Notes: generated by a model not told the origin, from the sequence alone. A stretch of DNA of 55,478 bases from Pseudomonas lurida (GCF_013522705.1 NZ_JAAMRE010000037.1:1-55478), one strand, 5' to 3'; positions 9,463-17,925 are shown, numbered from the stretch's first letter. Numbers and translations: made by a program.

Positions 9463-10532
9463 GGTTGCACCGCCGCAAGCACGCGTTTGAGCAATTCGTT
9501 GTGGCGATAGCTGCCGTCACGGTCGTCGCCGTAGCGCACGATCACCAGGCGTTCATCGGGCAATACGAACAGTGCCTGGCCCCAGTGGCCGAGCGCCGCG
9601 AAGGTATCGGCGGGAGCGTCGGGCCAAGGCCTTGGCGTGCCTTGGTTGAGCCACCAATGGCCGCCGGGGACAGCTTCGTCCTGCCCGGTTTGGTATCGGT
9701 TGAACGGCTGCCGATTGAAGGCCACCCACTCCTTGGGCAGCAGTTGCTGGTCACCCCAACGCCCCTCCCGCGCCATCAGCAGGCCGACCCGCGCCAGGTC
9801 GCGAGCGGTGAGGTAAGCGTAGGACGAGGCGACAAACGTCTCGTCGCCGTCGGTTTCCCACGTGGCATTGCGAATGCCCAGTGGCTTGAACAACGCATCC
9901 CACGGGTAACTCATATAGGCCTTGTGACCGAGCATGCCTTTCAGTGCGGCGGATAAAAGATTGCTGTCGCCACTGGAGTAACGGAACGCCTGACCCGGCG
10001 CGCTGGAGGCCTCCGTGTTTGCGGCAAACTCAGCCATGTCGGTGCGGCCACGGGTGTAGAGCATGGCCACCACCGAGGATTTGAGCGGGGCGAATTCGTA
10101 GTCTTCCTGCCAGTCCAGCCCCGAGGCCCAGTGCAGCAGATCGGCCATTGTGACCGTCGGATGCTGCTTCATCGGCGGGTAAAACCGCGCCACCGGGTCG
10201 CTCAATTTGAAGCGGTTGTCGCCGTAGGCCACCCCCAGCACGCAGGCCATCAGGCTTTTGCTGACCGACCAGGTCAAGTGCGGCGTGCTGGCGGTAGTGG
10301 GTGCGGCGTAGCGTTCGTAGATGACTTCACCGTCGCGTATCACCAGCAGGGCGTCGGTGCGAATGCCTTGGCGGGTGCTGTCGTCGCGCGGGGGAAAGGC
10401 ATAGGCGTCCAGGGCTTGGAGCGCGGGACCGGTGAGCAGCGTGCCCTCGGCCCATTGCGGGTCGGGCCAGGTTTCAGCGTGGCCGTTAACGGTGAACAAC
10501 AACAGCGCAACGCACAACAGGCCTCTGACCAT
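9459..10532 (-). CDS. Class C beta-lactamase-like serine hydrolase
   Basis: 357 residues with a signal peptide (MVRGLLCVALLLFTVNGHA). The SxxK motif is SVSK in HLTWSVSKSLMACVLG. A YSS motif (FRYSSGDSN) and a late HWGQA stand in for the other active-site boxes. This is the beta-lactamase/penicillin-binding-protein-like fold, whose members include esterases, D-aminopeptidases and 6-aminohexanoate-oligomer hydrolases; the substrate is not evident. The spacing of motifs does not suggest a true AmpC resistance enzyme. It is first in an operon with the 104-residue membrane protein and is divergent from olsBA. A PHO-box-like site on its own strand lies 50-67 bp upstream. Confidence 0.85.
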   Translation of the reverse strand: MVRGLLCVALLLFTVNGHAETWPDPQWAEGTLLTGPALQALDAYAFPPRDDSTRQGIRTDALLVIRDGEVIYERYAAPTTASTPHLTWSVSKSLMACVLGVAYGDNRFKLSDPVARFYPPMKQHPTVTMADLLHWASGLDWQEDYEFAPLKSSVVAMLYTRGRTDMAEFAANTEASSAPGQAFRYSSGDSNLLSAALKGMLGHKAYMSYPWDALFKPLGIRNATWETDGDETFVASSYAYLTARDLARVGLLMAREGRWGDQQLLPKEWVAFNRQPFNRYQTGQDEAVPGGHWWLNQGTPRPWPDAPADTFAALGHWGQALFVLPDERLVIVRYGDDRDGSYRHNELLKRVLAAVQP

Positions 10533-10581
10533 GGACGCGAACTCGACGGGGCATTCAAACCCGCGAGGCTAGCCCAGGTGC

Positions 10582-10599
10582 ATGACAGATTGACGACAA
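10582..10599 (-). promoter_or_regulatory. Candidate PHO box facing the serine hydrolase gene
   Basis: On the minus strand the sequence reads TTGTCGT-CAAT-CTGTCAT. These are two 7-mers on an 11-bp pitch, matching the CTGTCAT consensus at 5/7 and 7/7. It lies 50 bp upstream of the start at 10532. Assigned by consensus only. Confidence 0.5.
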
Positions 10600-10604
10600 A
10601 GGGC

Positions 10605-10622
10605 CTGTCATCCAAGCGTCAC
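10605..10622 (+). promoter_or_regulatory. Candidate PHO box facing olsBA
   Basis: CTGTCAT-CCAA-GCGTCAC is the standard 7-4-7 PhoB layout, with a third weaker repeat (ACTTCAT) 11 bp further on. It is about 95 bp upstream of olsB. Ornithine lipid genes are known to be induced by phosphate starvation in several bacteria, which makes PhoB control plausible. Confidence 0.6.
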
Positions 10623-10716
10623 CATAACTTCATGGAGATGACACCGGGCCTCCATAGCCTGACTTCGGACAACAAAGTCGACCGGCCGAAACGTGGCCGG
10701 CACTCGGAGACTCGCC

Positions 10717-11472
10717 ATGACTCAGATCGCCCGCATCAGCGACACCGGCAATGAACGCCGTCTGCAAGCCGAACGCCTGATCGGCGCCCAGGCCTTGCAG
10801 GAAGCCCAGGCCCTGCGGTTCAACGTATTCAGCGGCGAGTTCAACGCCAAGCTGAAAGGCGCGGAACACGGCCTGGACATGGATGACTATGATGTGCACT
10901 GCAGCCATATCGGCGTGCGGGACTTGAACACCGGTCGACTGGTAGCCACCACTCGCTTGCTCGACCACCAGGCCGCCAGCACCCTGGGCCGGTTCTACAG
11001 CGAAGAAGAATTCAGCCTGCATGGCCTGCTCCACCTGAAGGGCCCGATCCTGGAAATCGGGCGCACCTGCGTCGACCCGGCCTACCGCAACGGCGGCACC
11101 ATCGCGGTGTTGTGGGGCGAGTTGGCCGAGGTGCTCAACCAGGGCGGCTACAGCTATTTGATGGGCTGCGCGAGCATTCCGATGCACGACGGCGGCATCC
11201 AGGCCCATGCGATCATGCAGCGCCTGCGCGAACGCTACCTGTGCAACGAACACCTGCGCGCCGAGCCGAAAAAGCCGCTGCCGGCCCTGGATCTGCCGTC
11301 CAACGTGATCGCCGAAATGCCGCCGCTGCTCAAGGCCTATATGCGCCTGGGCGCGAAGATCTGCGGCGAGCCGTGCTGGGACGAAGACTTCCAGGTCGCC
11401 GACGTGTTTATCCTGCTCAAGCGCGACGAGTTGTGCCCGCGCTATGCGCGCCACTTCAAGGCGGCCATGTGA
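10717..11472 (+). CDS. olsB: L-ornithine N-alpha-acyltransferase OlsB
   Basis: 251 residues. ATG 10717 is chosen over an in-frame GTG at 10693 because CGGAG sits about 8 bases upstream. The protein has the GNAT-like fold of OlsB/hemolysin-type acyltransferases: EALRFNVFSGEF, the CSHIGVRDLNTGRLVATTRLL block, LEIGRTCVDPAYRNGGTI, and YLMGCASIPMHDGG. It transfers a 3-hydroxyacyl group from acyl-ACP to ornithine, giving lyso-ornithine lipid at the inner membrane. It overlaps olsA by one base (TGATG), so the pair forms a coupled operon. The PHO-box-like site upstream fits phosphate-free lipid synthesis when phosphate is scarce. Confidence 0.9.
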   Translation: MTQIARISDTGNERRLQAERLIGAQALQEAQALRFNVFSGEFNAKLKGAEHGLDMDDYDVHCSHIGVRDLNTGRLVATTRLLDHQAASTLGRFYSEEEFSLHGLLHLKGPILEIGRTCVDPAYRNGGTIAVLWGELAEVLNQGGYSYLMGCASIPMHDGGIQAHAIMQRLRERYLCNEHLRAEPKKPLPALDLPSNVIAEMPPLLKAYMRLGAKICGEPCWDEDFQVADVFILLKRDELCPRYARHFKAAM

Positions 11473-12263
11473 TGAGCCGCCTGCGTGTATACGGGCGCAT
11501 CGCCCGCGTGCTGCTGGTGGTGGCGCTGGGCTTGAGCATGGCCAGCGTGTTTGGCCTTTTCGAACGCTTGGGCGTGGCCAATTCGATGGTGCGCCGCCAG
11601 CGCTGGTCGCGGTTCTTCATGGCCCGGCTGACCAACGCCCTGCCCTTTCGCGTGACGGTTCATGGCCAGTTGCCGACGCAACCGATGCTATGGGTGAGCA
11701 ACCACGTGTCCTGGACCGACATACCGCTGCTGGGCATGGTTGCGCCGATGTCGTTTCTGTCCAAGGCCGAAGTGCGCACCTGGCCGGTCGCCGGCTGGTT
11801 GGCGGCGAAGGCCGGCAGCCTGTTTATCCGCAGGGGCTCGGGCGACAGCCAATTGATCCGCAAGCAGATGACCCGGCATCTGGAGCAGCAACATCCACTG
11901 TTGATGTTCCCCGAAGGCACCACCACCGACGGCCGCAGCCTGCGCACCTTCCACGGCCGCCTGCTGGCCAGCGCGATCGATGCGGATGTGTCGCTGCAAC
12001 CGGTGGCGATCCGTTACCTGCGCGATGGGCAGGTGGACCCGCTGGCGCCGTTCATAGGCGATGACGATTTGCTCTCGCACCTGATGCGGTTGTTTGCCAA
12101 TGATCAGGGCGATGTGGAAATCCACGTACTCACACCGATTGCCTGCGCCGGGCAGGAGCGTGCCGCCCTGGCGTTCCAGGCGCAGCAGGCGGTGCAGAAG
12201 GCGTTGTTCGGGCCGATCGCTGAAGTTGAACCGGTAGCGGCGCGACCAGCGTTCGCTGCTTGA
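11472..12263 (+). CDS. olsA: Lyso-ornithine lipid O-acyltransferase OlsA (PlsC family)
   Basis: 263 residues from ATG 11472, whose A is the last base of the olsB stop codon. There is one N-terminal membrane segment (about 12-28). The PlsC motifs are NHVSWTD (the NHX4D/HX4D catalytic box), the FIRRGSGD region and FPEGTTTDGRSL. It should acylate the hydroxyl of lyso-ornithine lipid and complete the pathway started by OlsB. A general 1-acyl-glycerol-3-phosphate acyltransferase is the alternative, but the tight coupling to olsB argues for OlsA. A REP hairpin follows directly. Confidence 0.9.
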   Translation: MSRLRVYGRIARVLLVVALGLSMASVFGLFERLGVANSMVRRQRWSRFFMARLTNALPFRVTVHGQLPTQPMLWVSNHVSWTDIPLLGMVAPMSFLSKAEVRTWPVAGWLAAKAGSLFIRRGSGDSQLIRKQMTRHLEQQHPLLMFPEGTTTDGRSLRTFHGRLLASAIDADVSLQPVAIRYLRDGQVDPLAPFIGDDDLLSHLMRLFANDQGDVEIHVLTPIACAGQERAALAFQAQQAVQKALFGPIAEVEPVAARPAFAA

Positions 12264-12268
12264 AACCA

Positions 12269-12294
12269 TGTGGGAGGGGCAAGCCCCTCCTACA
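12269..12294. repeat. Short REP hairpin between olsA and acpH
   Basis: TGTGGGAGGGGC-AA-GCCCCTCCTACA is a near-perfect palindrome between two convergent genes. It could also aid transcription termination, although the following T-run is short. Confidence 0.7.
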
Positions 12295-12301
12295 TTTAGT
12301 T

Positions 12302-12880
12302 TTACGGCGTCAGTTGAGCCTGTGCGAACACCTGCAATTGAGGGTAGAAGCGCCGGAAGTCTTCACTCAACGGTTCATATAAAAGTCGCAGCTCCTGCAT
12401 CGCGTGCCCCAACTCCTCGGGTTGCGTCAGCCGCCGCGAAATCCCGCGCAGCACGTGTTCTATCACCGCGAACTCGCGGTATGAGCCCAGCCAATCGTCC
12501 GCTGCCATATAAGGCGCAATCTGCGCCAACCGCCCCGGTAACGCCGGTTCGGCCGCCAGTACCCGGTACACCCGCGAAGTGAAGTCTTCCAGCGGCTGGT
12601 CGGCATACAACGCCCAATCCCGCGCCAGGCAGTGATCGAAGAACACGTCCAGAACGATCCCGGCATAGCGCCGACGGGTCAGGCTGAAGCGTGACAACGC
12701 CTGCCCTACCAACGGATGGCTGTCGGTAAAACGGTCGATCGAACGATGCAACTGGATCGCCGCTTCAATGGATGGGCTGAACTGGCCCTGCAGACGGCCT
12801 TTAACGAAGTCGCCATACAGGCTGCCCAGCAGTTGCGCGGGCAACTGGCCGCCCAGGTGCAGATGTGCGAGATAATTCAT
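12302..12880 (-). CDS. acpH: Acyl carrier protein phosphodiesterase AcpH
   Basis: 192 residues, matching the roughly 193 of E. coli AcpH. It starts MNYLAHLHLGG and shows the family blocks LLGSLYGDFVKGRL (metal-binding Asp), IQLHRSIDRFTDSHP and YAGIVLDVFFDHCLARDW. It removes 4'-phosphopantetheine from holo-ACP in the cytosol, regenerating apo-ACP. It is a single gene convergent with olsA. Its 5' side faces the arsR operator region. Confidence 0.9.
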   Translation of the reverse strand: MNYLAHLHLGGQLPAQLLGSLYGDFVKGRLQGQFSPSIEAAIQLHRSIDRFTDSHPLVGQALSRFSLTRRRYAGIVLDVFFDHCLARDWALYADQPLEDFTSRVYRVLAAEPALPGRLAQIAPYMAADDWLGSYREFAVIEHVLRGISRRLTQPEELGHAMQELRLLYEPLSEDFRRFYPQLQVFAQAQLTP

Positions 12881-12908
12881 GGCGCGCAGTCTAGCACTGC
12901 GCTTAACG

Positions 12909-13011
12909 TATCGTTATAACTCGATATACCGATTCAGTCTGACCTCAGAGCAAAATCGTATTGGTATATCGGGATATACCGATTTAAAGTTCGCCTCATC
13001 GCGATATAACG
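12909..13011. promoter_or_regulatory. Operator-like palindromes before the arsR-MFS-OYE operon
   Basis: GGTATATC-GG-GATATACC (12963-12980) is a perfect 8-bp inverted repeat. The 12-mer GATATACCGATT occurs at 12923-12934 and again at 12973-12984, 50 bp apart, and a weaker copy (GCGATATAACGC) lies near 13000. This is likely autoregulation by the ArsR-type protein encoded next. Confidence 0.6.
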
Positions 13012-13035
13012 CTTTACAACACCGAGCACACTGCC

Positions 13036-13353
13036 ATGTCCATCGACCTCGACGAAATAATAAAAGCCCTGGCGCACCCGGTACGGCGAGACATCCTCAC
13101 CTGGCTCAAAGACCCGAAGGTGCAATTCCCCGAGCAATTGCACAACCACGAGTACGGCATCTGTGCCGGGCAGATCGACCAACGCTGCGGCTTGTCCCAG
13201 TCGACCGTGTCGGCCCACCTGGCCACCTTGCAACGCGCGGGTCTGATCAGCAGCCAGAAGGCCGGGCAGTGGCACTTTTTCAAACGCAATGAGGAAGTGA
13301 TCCAAGCCTTCCTCACAGCGCTCATCACTGAACTCAGCGCCGAACCGCTGTAA
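13036..13353 (+). CDS. ArsR-family transcriptional regulator
   Basis: 105 residues with a winged helix. ALAHPVRRDILTWL opens the domain, the recognition helix is CGLSQSTVSAHLATLQRAGLI, and the wing is SSQKAGQWHFFKRN. The metal-binding ELCVCDL motif of true ArsR/SmtB sensors is absent: the equivalent stretch reads HNHEYGICAGQIDQRCG, which keeps two cysteines. It therefore more likely senses an electrophile or other small molecule than arsenite, in keeping with the ene-reductase two genes on. The MFS gene follows after 13 bp. The palindromes upstream suggest it represses its own operon. Confidence 0.88.
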   Translation: MSIDLDEIIKALAHPVRRDILTWLKDPKVQFPEQLHNHEYGICAGQIDQRCGLSQSTVSAHLATLQRAGLISSQKAGQWHFFKRNEEVIQAFLTALITELSAEPL

Positions 13354-13366
13354 AAGGACCCCGCAA

Positions 13367-14533
13367 ATGCCCCTCTCGCTCCTCATCCTGGCCCTGAGCG
13401 CCTTCGCCATCGGCACCACCGAGTTCGTCATCATGGGCCTGCTGCCCGATGTGGCGGCGGACCTCGGCGTATCGATCCCGGGCGCCGGCTGGCTGGTCAC
13501 CGGTTATGCCCTGGGCGTGGCCATTGGTGCGCCCTTTATGGCGCTGGCCACGGCTAAATTGCCGCGCAAGGCCGCCCTGGTAGCGTTGATGGGGATTTTC
13601 ATTATTGGCAACCTGCTCTGCGCCCTGGCCAGCGACTACAACGTGCTGATGTTCGCTCGCGTGGTCACCGCGCTGTGCCACGGCGCCTTCTTCGGGATTG
13701 GTTCGGTGGTCGCTGCCAACCTGGTGCCGGCCAACAAGCGGGCCTCGGCCGTGGCCTTGATGTTTACCGGCCTGACCCTGGCCAACGTGCTCGGTGTTCC
13801 CCTGGGCACTGCGCTGGGCCAGCAAGCCGGCTGGCGCTCGACCTTCTGGGCGGTGACGGTGATCGGCGTGGTGGCGTTGATCGGCCTGATTCGTTTCCTG
13901 CCGGCCAAGCGCGACGAAGAAAAGCTCGACATGCGCGCCGAACTGGCCGCCCTCAAAGGCGCCGGTATCTGGTTGTCGCTGAGCATGACCGCCCTGTTCG
14001 CGGCGTCCATGTTCACCCTCTTCACCTACGTGGCGCCGCTGTTGGGCGATGTCACCGGTGTATCGCCCAAAGGCGTGACCTGGACCCTGCTGCTGATCGG
14101 CCTGGGCCTGACCGTCGGCAATATCATCGGCGGCAAGCTCGCAGATAAACGCCTGGCAGCCACTCTGATCGGCGTGTTTATCAGCATGGCCGTGGTGTCC
14201 ACCGCGCTGAGCTGGACCAGCGTCGCCGTGATCCCCACCGAAATCACCTTGTTCCTCTGGGCAACCGCCGCGTTCGCCGCCGTACCGGCGCTGCAGATCA
14301 ACGTGGTGACCTTCGGCAAGGCCGCGCCGAACCTGGTGTCCACCTTGAACATCGGCGCGTTCAACATCGGCAACGCCCTCGGCGCCTGGGTCGGCGGCAG
14401 CGTAATCGCCCATGGTTTCGGTCTGACCAGTGTGCCGCTGGCGGCCGCTGCCCTGGCGATCCTTGCCCTTGTGGTGACCTTGATAACTTTCCGTCAGAGC
14501 GGCGATGCCGACCTGGCCCCTGCGACCAACTGA
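13367..14533 (+). CDS. MFS exporter (DHA1 / AraJ-like)
   Basis: 388 residues and about 12 membrane spans. The start ATG 13367 has AAAAGGA upstream. N-terminal LSAFAIGTTEFVIMGLLPDVAADLG and the GAPFMALATAKLPRKAALV loop are typical of the AraJ/YdhP sugar- or drug-efflux group. It is the middle gene of arsR-MFS-OYE, with 13 bp before and 27 bp after it. It probably exports a toxic compound or the product of the downstream reductase. The substrate is not predictable. Confidence 0.88.
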   Translation: MPLSLLILALSAFAIGTTEFVIMGLLPDVAADLGVSIPGAGWLVTGYALGVAIGAPFMALATAKLPRKAALVALMGIFIIGNLLCALASDYNVLMFARVVTALCHGAFFGIGSVVAANLVPANKRASAVALMFTGLTLANVLGVPLGTALGQQAGWRSTFWAVTVIGVVALIGLIRFLPAKRDEEKLDMRAELAALKGAGIWLSLSMTALFAASMFTLFTYVAPLLGDVTGVSPKGVTWTLLLIGLGLTVGNIIGGKLADKRLAATLIGVFISMAVVSTALSWTSVAVIPTEITLFLWATAAFAAVPALQINVVTFGKAAPNLVSTLNIGAFNIGNALGAWVGGSVIAHGFGLTSVPLAAAALAILALVVTLITFRQSGDADLAPATN

Positions 14534-14560
14534 TCAATGTAATAAAGAAGGTATTGTGCG

Positions 14561-15616
14561 ATGACGACTATTTTCGATCCGATCAAACTGGGTGACGTGG
14601 AGCTGTCGAACCGCATCATCATGGCCCCGCTGACCCGCTGCCGCGCCGACGCCGGCCGCGTGCCCAACGCGCTGATGGCCGAGTATTACGTGCAGCGTGC
14701 CTCCGCCGGGCTGATCCTCAGCGAAGCCACCTCCGTAACGCCAATGGGCGTAGGCTACCCGGACACCCCGGGCATCTGGTCCAACGACCAGGTGCGTAGC
14801 TGGGCCAACGTGACCAAGGCCGTACACGGCGCGGGCGGCAAGATTTTCCTGCAACTGTGGCACGTCGGCCGGATCTCCCACGAGTCCTACCTGAACGGCG
14901 AAACCCCCGTGGCACCGAGTGCGATCCAGGCCAAGGGCCACGTCAGCCTGGTGCGTCCGCTGGCCGACTATCCGACCCCGCGCGCCCTGGAAACCGCTGA
15001 AATCGCCGACATCGTCGACGCCTACCGCACCGGCGCCGAGAATGCCAAGGCTGCAGGCTTTGACGGCGTGGAAATTCACGGGGCCAATGGCTACCTGCTC
15101 GACCAGTTCCTGCAGAGCAGCACCAACCAGCGCACCGATCAGTACGGCGGCTCCCTGGAAAACCGCGCGCGCCTGCTGCTGGAAGTGACCGATGCGGCCA
15201 TCGACGTGTGGGGCCCTGGCCGCGTGGGCGTGCACCTGGCACCCCGCGCCGATGCGCACGACATGGGCGACGCCAACCTGGCGCAGACCTTTACCTACGT
15301 CGCAACTGAGCTGGGCAAACGCGGCATCGCGTTTATCTGCTCGCGCGAGAAAGAAGGCGCCGACAGCCTCGGTCCACAGCTGAAAAAAGCCTTCGGCGGC
15401 GCGTATATCGCCAACGAACGCTTCACTAAAGACAGCGCCAACGCGTGGCTGGCCGAGGGTAAGGCGGATGCGGTGGCGTTTGGCGTGCCGTTCATTGCCA
15501 ACCCGGACCTGCCGGCTCGCCTGAAGGCCGATGCCCCGCTGAACGAAGCGCATCCGGAGACGTTCTATGGCAAAGGCCCGGTGGGTTACATCGACTACCC
15601 GACCCTGCCGCTGTAA
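14561..15616 (+). CDS. xenB: Old Yellow Enzyme ene-reductase (XenB/NemA type)
   Basis: 351 residues. Its closeness to the xenobiotic reductase B type is recognised from MAPLTRCRADAGRVPNALM, FLQLWHVGRISH, the substrate-binding His/Asn pair in EIHGANGYLLDQFLQ, and AVAFGVPFIANPDLP. FMN enzymes of this group reduce activated alkenes, nitrate esters and nitroaromatics with NADPH. AAGAAGG is the ribosome site. Its place behind an ArsR-type regulator and an exporter suggests an inducible response to electrophiles. The symbol is by resemblance; nemA would be an equally fair name. Confidence 0.88.
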   Translation: MTTIFDPIKLGDVELSNRIIMAPLTRCRADAGRVPNALMAEYYVQRASAGLILSEATSVTPMGVGYPDTPGIWSNDQVRSWANVTKAVHGAGGKIFLQLWHVGRISHESYLNGETPVAPSAIQAKGHVSLVRPLADYPTPRALETAEIADIVDAYRTGAENAKAAGFDGVEIHGANGYLLDQFLQSSTNQRTDQYGGSLENRARLLLEVTDAAIDVWGPGRVGVHLAPRADAHDMGDANLAQTFTYVATELGKRGIAFICSREKEGADSLGPQLKKAFGGAYIANERFTKDSANAWLAEGKADAVAFGVPFIANPDLPARLKADAPLNEAHPETFYGKGPVGYIDYPTLPL

Positions 15617-15636
15617 TCGCCTGAGACACAAACCAA

Positions 15637-15665
15637 ATGTGGGAGGGGCCTGTCCCCTCCCACAT
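15637..15665. repeat. REP hairpin after the ene-reductase gene
   Basis: ATGTGGGAGGGG (15637-15648) and CCCCTCCCACAT (15654-15665) form a perfect 12-bp inverted repeat with a 5-base loop. It lies 20 bp after the stop. Confidence 0.8.
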
Positions 15666-15793
15666 GTTTGCCCCGTCGTTGCCTGTGTAACATTCCTTCA
15701 CAGCCCTGCAACAAATTCCCTACAAAATACTTAGGCGGCTACCTATCAAGCGCCGGCCAGCCCGTATATAAAGTCACCCCACGAATAAGTCAG

Positions 15794-15813
15794 AAGGACG
15801 ATTGACCGTCCTT
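15794..15813. terminator. Hairpin downstream of emhR
   Basis: AAGGACG-ATTGAC-CGTCCTT is a 7-bp stem lying 45 bp beyond the emhR stop. There is no strong T-run on either strand, so its role as a terminator is uncertain. Confidence 0.35.
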
Positions 15814-15857
15814 AGGCTTTACTGTTGACACAACTGGACGCAATTACGCATTTTGTC

Positions 15858-16490
15858 TCAATTGCGCAGGCTTGGGCTCAAGCGCAGCATGTCCAGCCCT
15901 GCCTCTACCCAGCGTTCGGCTTCCTGCTGCAATTGGAAGCTGTCGGGGACCAGCAGCCATTGGCCGATCAGCCCATTGATGTAGGCATGAATGCACACCG
16001 CGCCACGCGTGGTGTCGAGGTTTTCCGGAAGTTGCCCGCGATGGACCGCATTACGCAGTGTCAGGCCGATGCGCAGGTTGCATTCCAGGCTATGCGTTTG
16101 GCGCTGGCGGCGCATGTCGCACATTTCGTCGGTGAATTCGCACTTATGAAACAAGATCTCATTGATGCGTCGGGTTTTCGGGTCCAGGGCCACTTGATGG
16201 AACAAACGAATCAGCAGCTTGCGCATACAGCCCAGCGGGTCGAGTTCATCCTCGCTTTCACTGGCCCGGGCCAACTCGTCCAAGGGCTCGTGCAGCGTAT
16301 CGAGCAGCGCCTGGAGCAAATCGGATTTATTACTGAAATGCCAATAGATAGCGCCTCGCGTTACGCCGGCCAGTGCGGCGATGTCCGCCAGCGTGGTCCG
16401 CGCGACGCCGCGCTCGTAAAAGGCTTGCTCGGCGGCATCGAGAATCTGGCTGCGCGTTTCCTGAGCTTCCTCTTTGGTGCGACGAACCAT
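15858..16490 (-). CDS. emhR: TetR-family repressor EmhR/TtgR of the RND efflux operon
   Basis: 210 residues. The N-terminal helix-turn-helix is TTLADIAALAGVTRGAIYWHFSNKSDLL. The C-terminal ligand domain follows the TtgR pattern, with CEFTDEMCDMRRQRQ and CIHAYINGLIGQWLL. Repressors of this group bind flavonoids, antibiotics and solvents and release the efflux operon promoter. It is divergent from emhABC across a 286-bp gap with a recognisable operator. The name follows P. fluorescens; ttgR would be used in P. putida. Confidence 0.9.
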   Translation of the reverse strand: MVRRTKEEAQETRSQILDAAEQAFYERGVARTTLADIAALAGVTRGAIYWHFSNKSDLLQALLDTLHEPLDELARASESEDELDPLGCMRKLLIRLFHQVALDPKTRRINEILFHKCEFTDEMCDMRRQRQTHSLECNLRIGLTLRNAVHRGQLPENLDTTRGAVCIHAYINGLIGQWLLVPDSFQLQQEAERWVEAGLDMLRLSPSLRN

Positions 16491-16657
16491 GGCAGTAAAA
16501 CCTCAATCAGAACACTTAGGACTATCGATAATGCTGTCTTAATAGGCGGTATCGATCATCTGAATAATTGTGGGACGACGCCGTCATGGGCACCGAACGT
16601 ACTAAAATCGAGGCTTTGGCCGCTGCTTTGTCAACAACGCGCGAAACCTGTCAAGAG

Positions 16658-16687
16658 TTTACAAACAACCATGAACGTAAGTATATT
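16658..16687. promoter_or_regulatory. EmhR/TtgR operator in the emhR-emhA gap
   Basis: TTACAAACAACCATGAACG, followed by TAAGTATA, closely matches the TtgR operator of the P. putida ttgABC promoter as I recall it (TTACAAACAACCATGAATG). The outer half-sites TTTAC and GTAA are inverted. It lies 90-119 bp upstream of emhA, where it can cover both divergent promoters. Confidence 0.75.
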
Positions 16688-16776
16688 GCGTAGCAAGCTA
16701 CTTATCTACTCACGGCTCGTTTTTTACCCTTCCACACTTCTTGTGCGCACTCTGCGCGCCTGACCCGAGGATCTTC

Positions 16777-17922
16777 ATGCAACTTAAGCCAGCTGTTACC
16801 GCTCTGGTCACTGCCGTCGCCCTGGCATCGCTGCTCAGCGGATGTAAAAAGGAAGAAGCGGCTCCGCCCGCTCAAATCCCTCTGGTCGGCGTGGTCACCC
16901 TGCAACCGCAAGCCTTTACCCTGACGTCCGAACTCCCTGGCCGCACTACGGCCTTTCGCATCGCGGAAGTTCGCCCGCAGGTCAACGGCATCATTCTCAA
17001 GCGCCTGTTCAAAGAAGGCGCGGACGTGAAGGAAGGCCAGCAGCTTTATCAGATCGACCCGTCGGTCTATGAGGCCACCCTGAAAAGCGCCCAGGCCACC
17101 CTGAGCCAGACCAAATCCATCAGCGACCGCTACAAGCAGTTGGTGGATGAGCAGGCCGTGAGCCGCCAGGAATACGACACCGCCGTCGCCAATCGCATGA
17201 CCGCCGAAGCCAACGTGCAAACCGCCCAGATCAACGTGCGCTACACCAAAGTGTTCGCGCCGATCTCCGGGCGTATCGGCCGTTCTTCGGTGACCGAAGG
17301 CGCGCTGGTCAGCAATGGCCAGGCCGATGCCATGGCGGTCATCCAGCAACTGGACCCGATCTACGTCGACGTCACGCAGTCTTCGGCCGAAATGCTGAAG
17401 CTGCGCCGCGACCTGGAAAGCGGCCAACTGGAAAAAGCCGGCGCCAATGCGGCTAAGGTCAAGCTGACCCTGGAAGACGGTAGCGACTATCAACACGACG
17501 GCAAACTGGAATTTTCCGAAGTGTCGGTCGATCAGACCACCGGCTCCGTGACCCTGCGCGCTGTGTTCCCCAACCCTGACCACACCCTGCTGCCGGGCAT
17601 GTTCGTACACGCCCAATTGCAAGCCGGCGTGAACAGCAAGGCGATCCTGGCCCCGCAGCAAGGCGTGACCCGCGACCTTAAAGGCACTCCGACGGCGCTG
17701 ATCGTCAACGCGCAAAACAAGGTCGAGCAACGTGAACTGGTGGCCAACCGTACCGCCGGTGCCTACTGGCTGGTGGAGAAAGGCTTGAACGCCGGTGACC
17801 GTGTCATCACAGAAGGCTTGCAGTACGTCAAGCCGGGCGCCGAGGTCAAGGTCAAGGACGCGGACAACGCCAAGCCCGCCGGTACCGCCGCTCCTGCTGC
17901 CGCTGCTGGCAAAGGGGAGTAA
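16777..17922 (+). CDS. emhA: RND efflux periplasmic adaptor EmhA
   Basis: 381 residues from ATG 16777 (GAGGATC upstream). A lipoprotein signal ends in LLSGC (Cys24). Adaptor features are PLVGVVTLQPQ, the lipoyl half-motif VRPQVNGIILKRLFKEGADVKEGQQLYQIDP, a coiled-coil hairpin (about 100-150) and FAPISGRIGRSSVTEGALV. It links the inner-membrane pump to the outer-membrane channel. It is the first gene of emhABC, three bases before emhB, and is opposed to emhR. Homologues are MexA, TtgA and AcrA. Confidence 0.95.
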   Translation: MQLKPAVTALVTAVALASLLSGCKKEEAAPPAQIPLVGVVTLQPQAFTLTSELPGRTTAFRIAEVRPQVNGIILKRLFKEGADVKEGQQLYQIDPSVYEATLKSAQATLSQTKSISDRYKQLVDEQAVSRQEYDTAVANRMTAEANVQTAQINVRYTKVFAPISGRIGRSSVTEGALVSNGQADAMAVIQQLDPIYVDVTQSSAEMLKLRRDLESGQLEKAGANAAKVKLTLEDGSDYQHDGKLEFSEVSVDQTTGSVTLRAVFPNPDHTLLPGMFVHAQLQAGVNSKAILAPQQGVTRDLKGTPTALIVNAQNKVEQRELVANRTAGAYWLVEKGLNAGDRVITEGLQYVKPGAEVKVKDADNAKPAGTAAPAAAAGKGE

Positions 17923-17925
17923 CCC

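Noticed and set aside
9459..10532. AmpC-type beta-lactamase resistance gene
   Set aside because: The SxxK motif is present, but the overall sequence fits general serine hydrolases and no ampR neighbour exists; resistance is not claimed.
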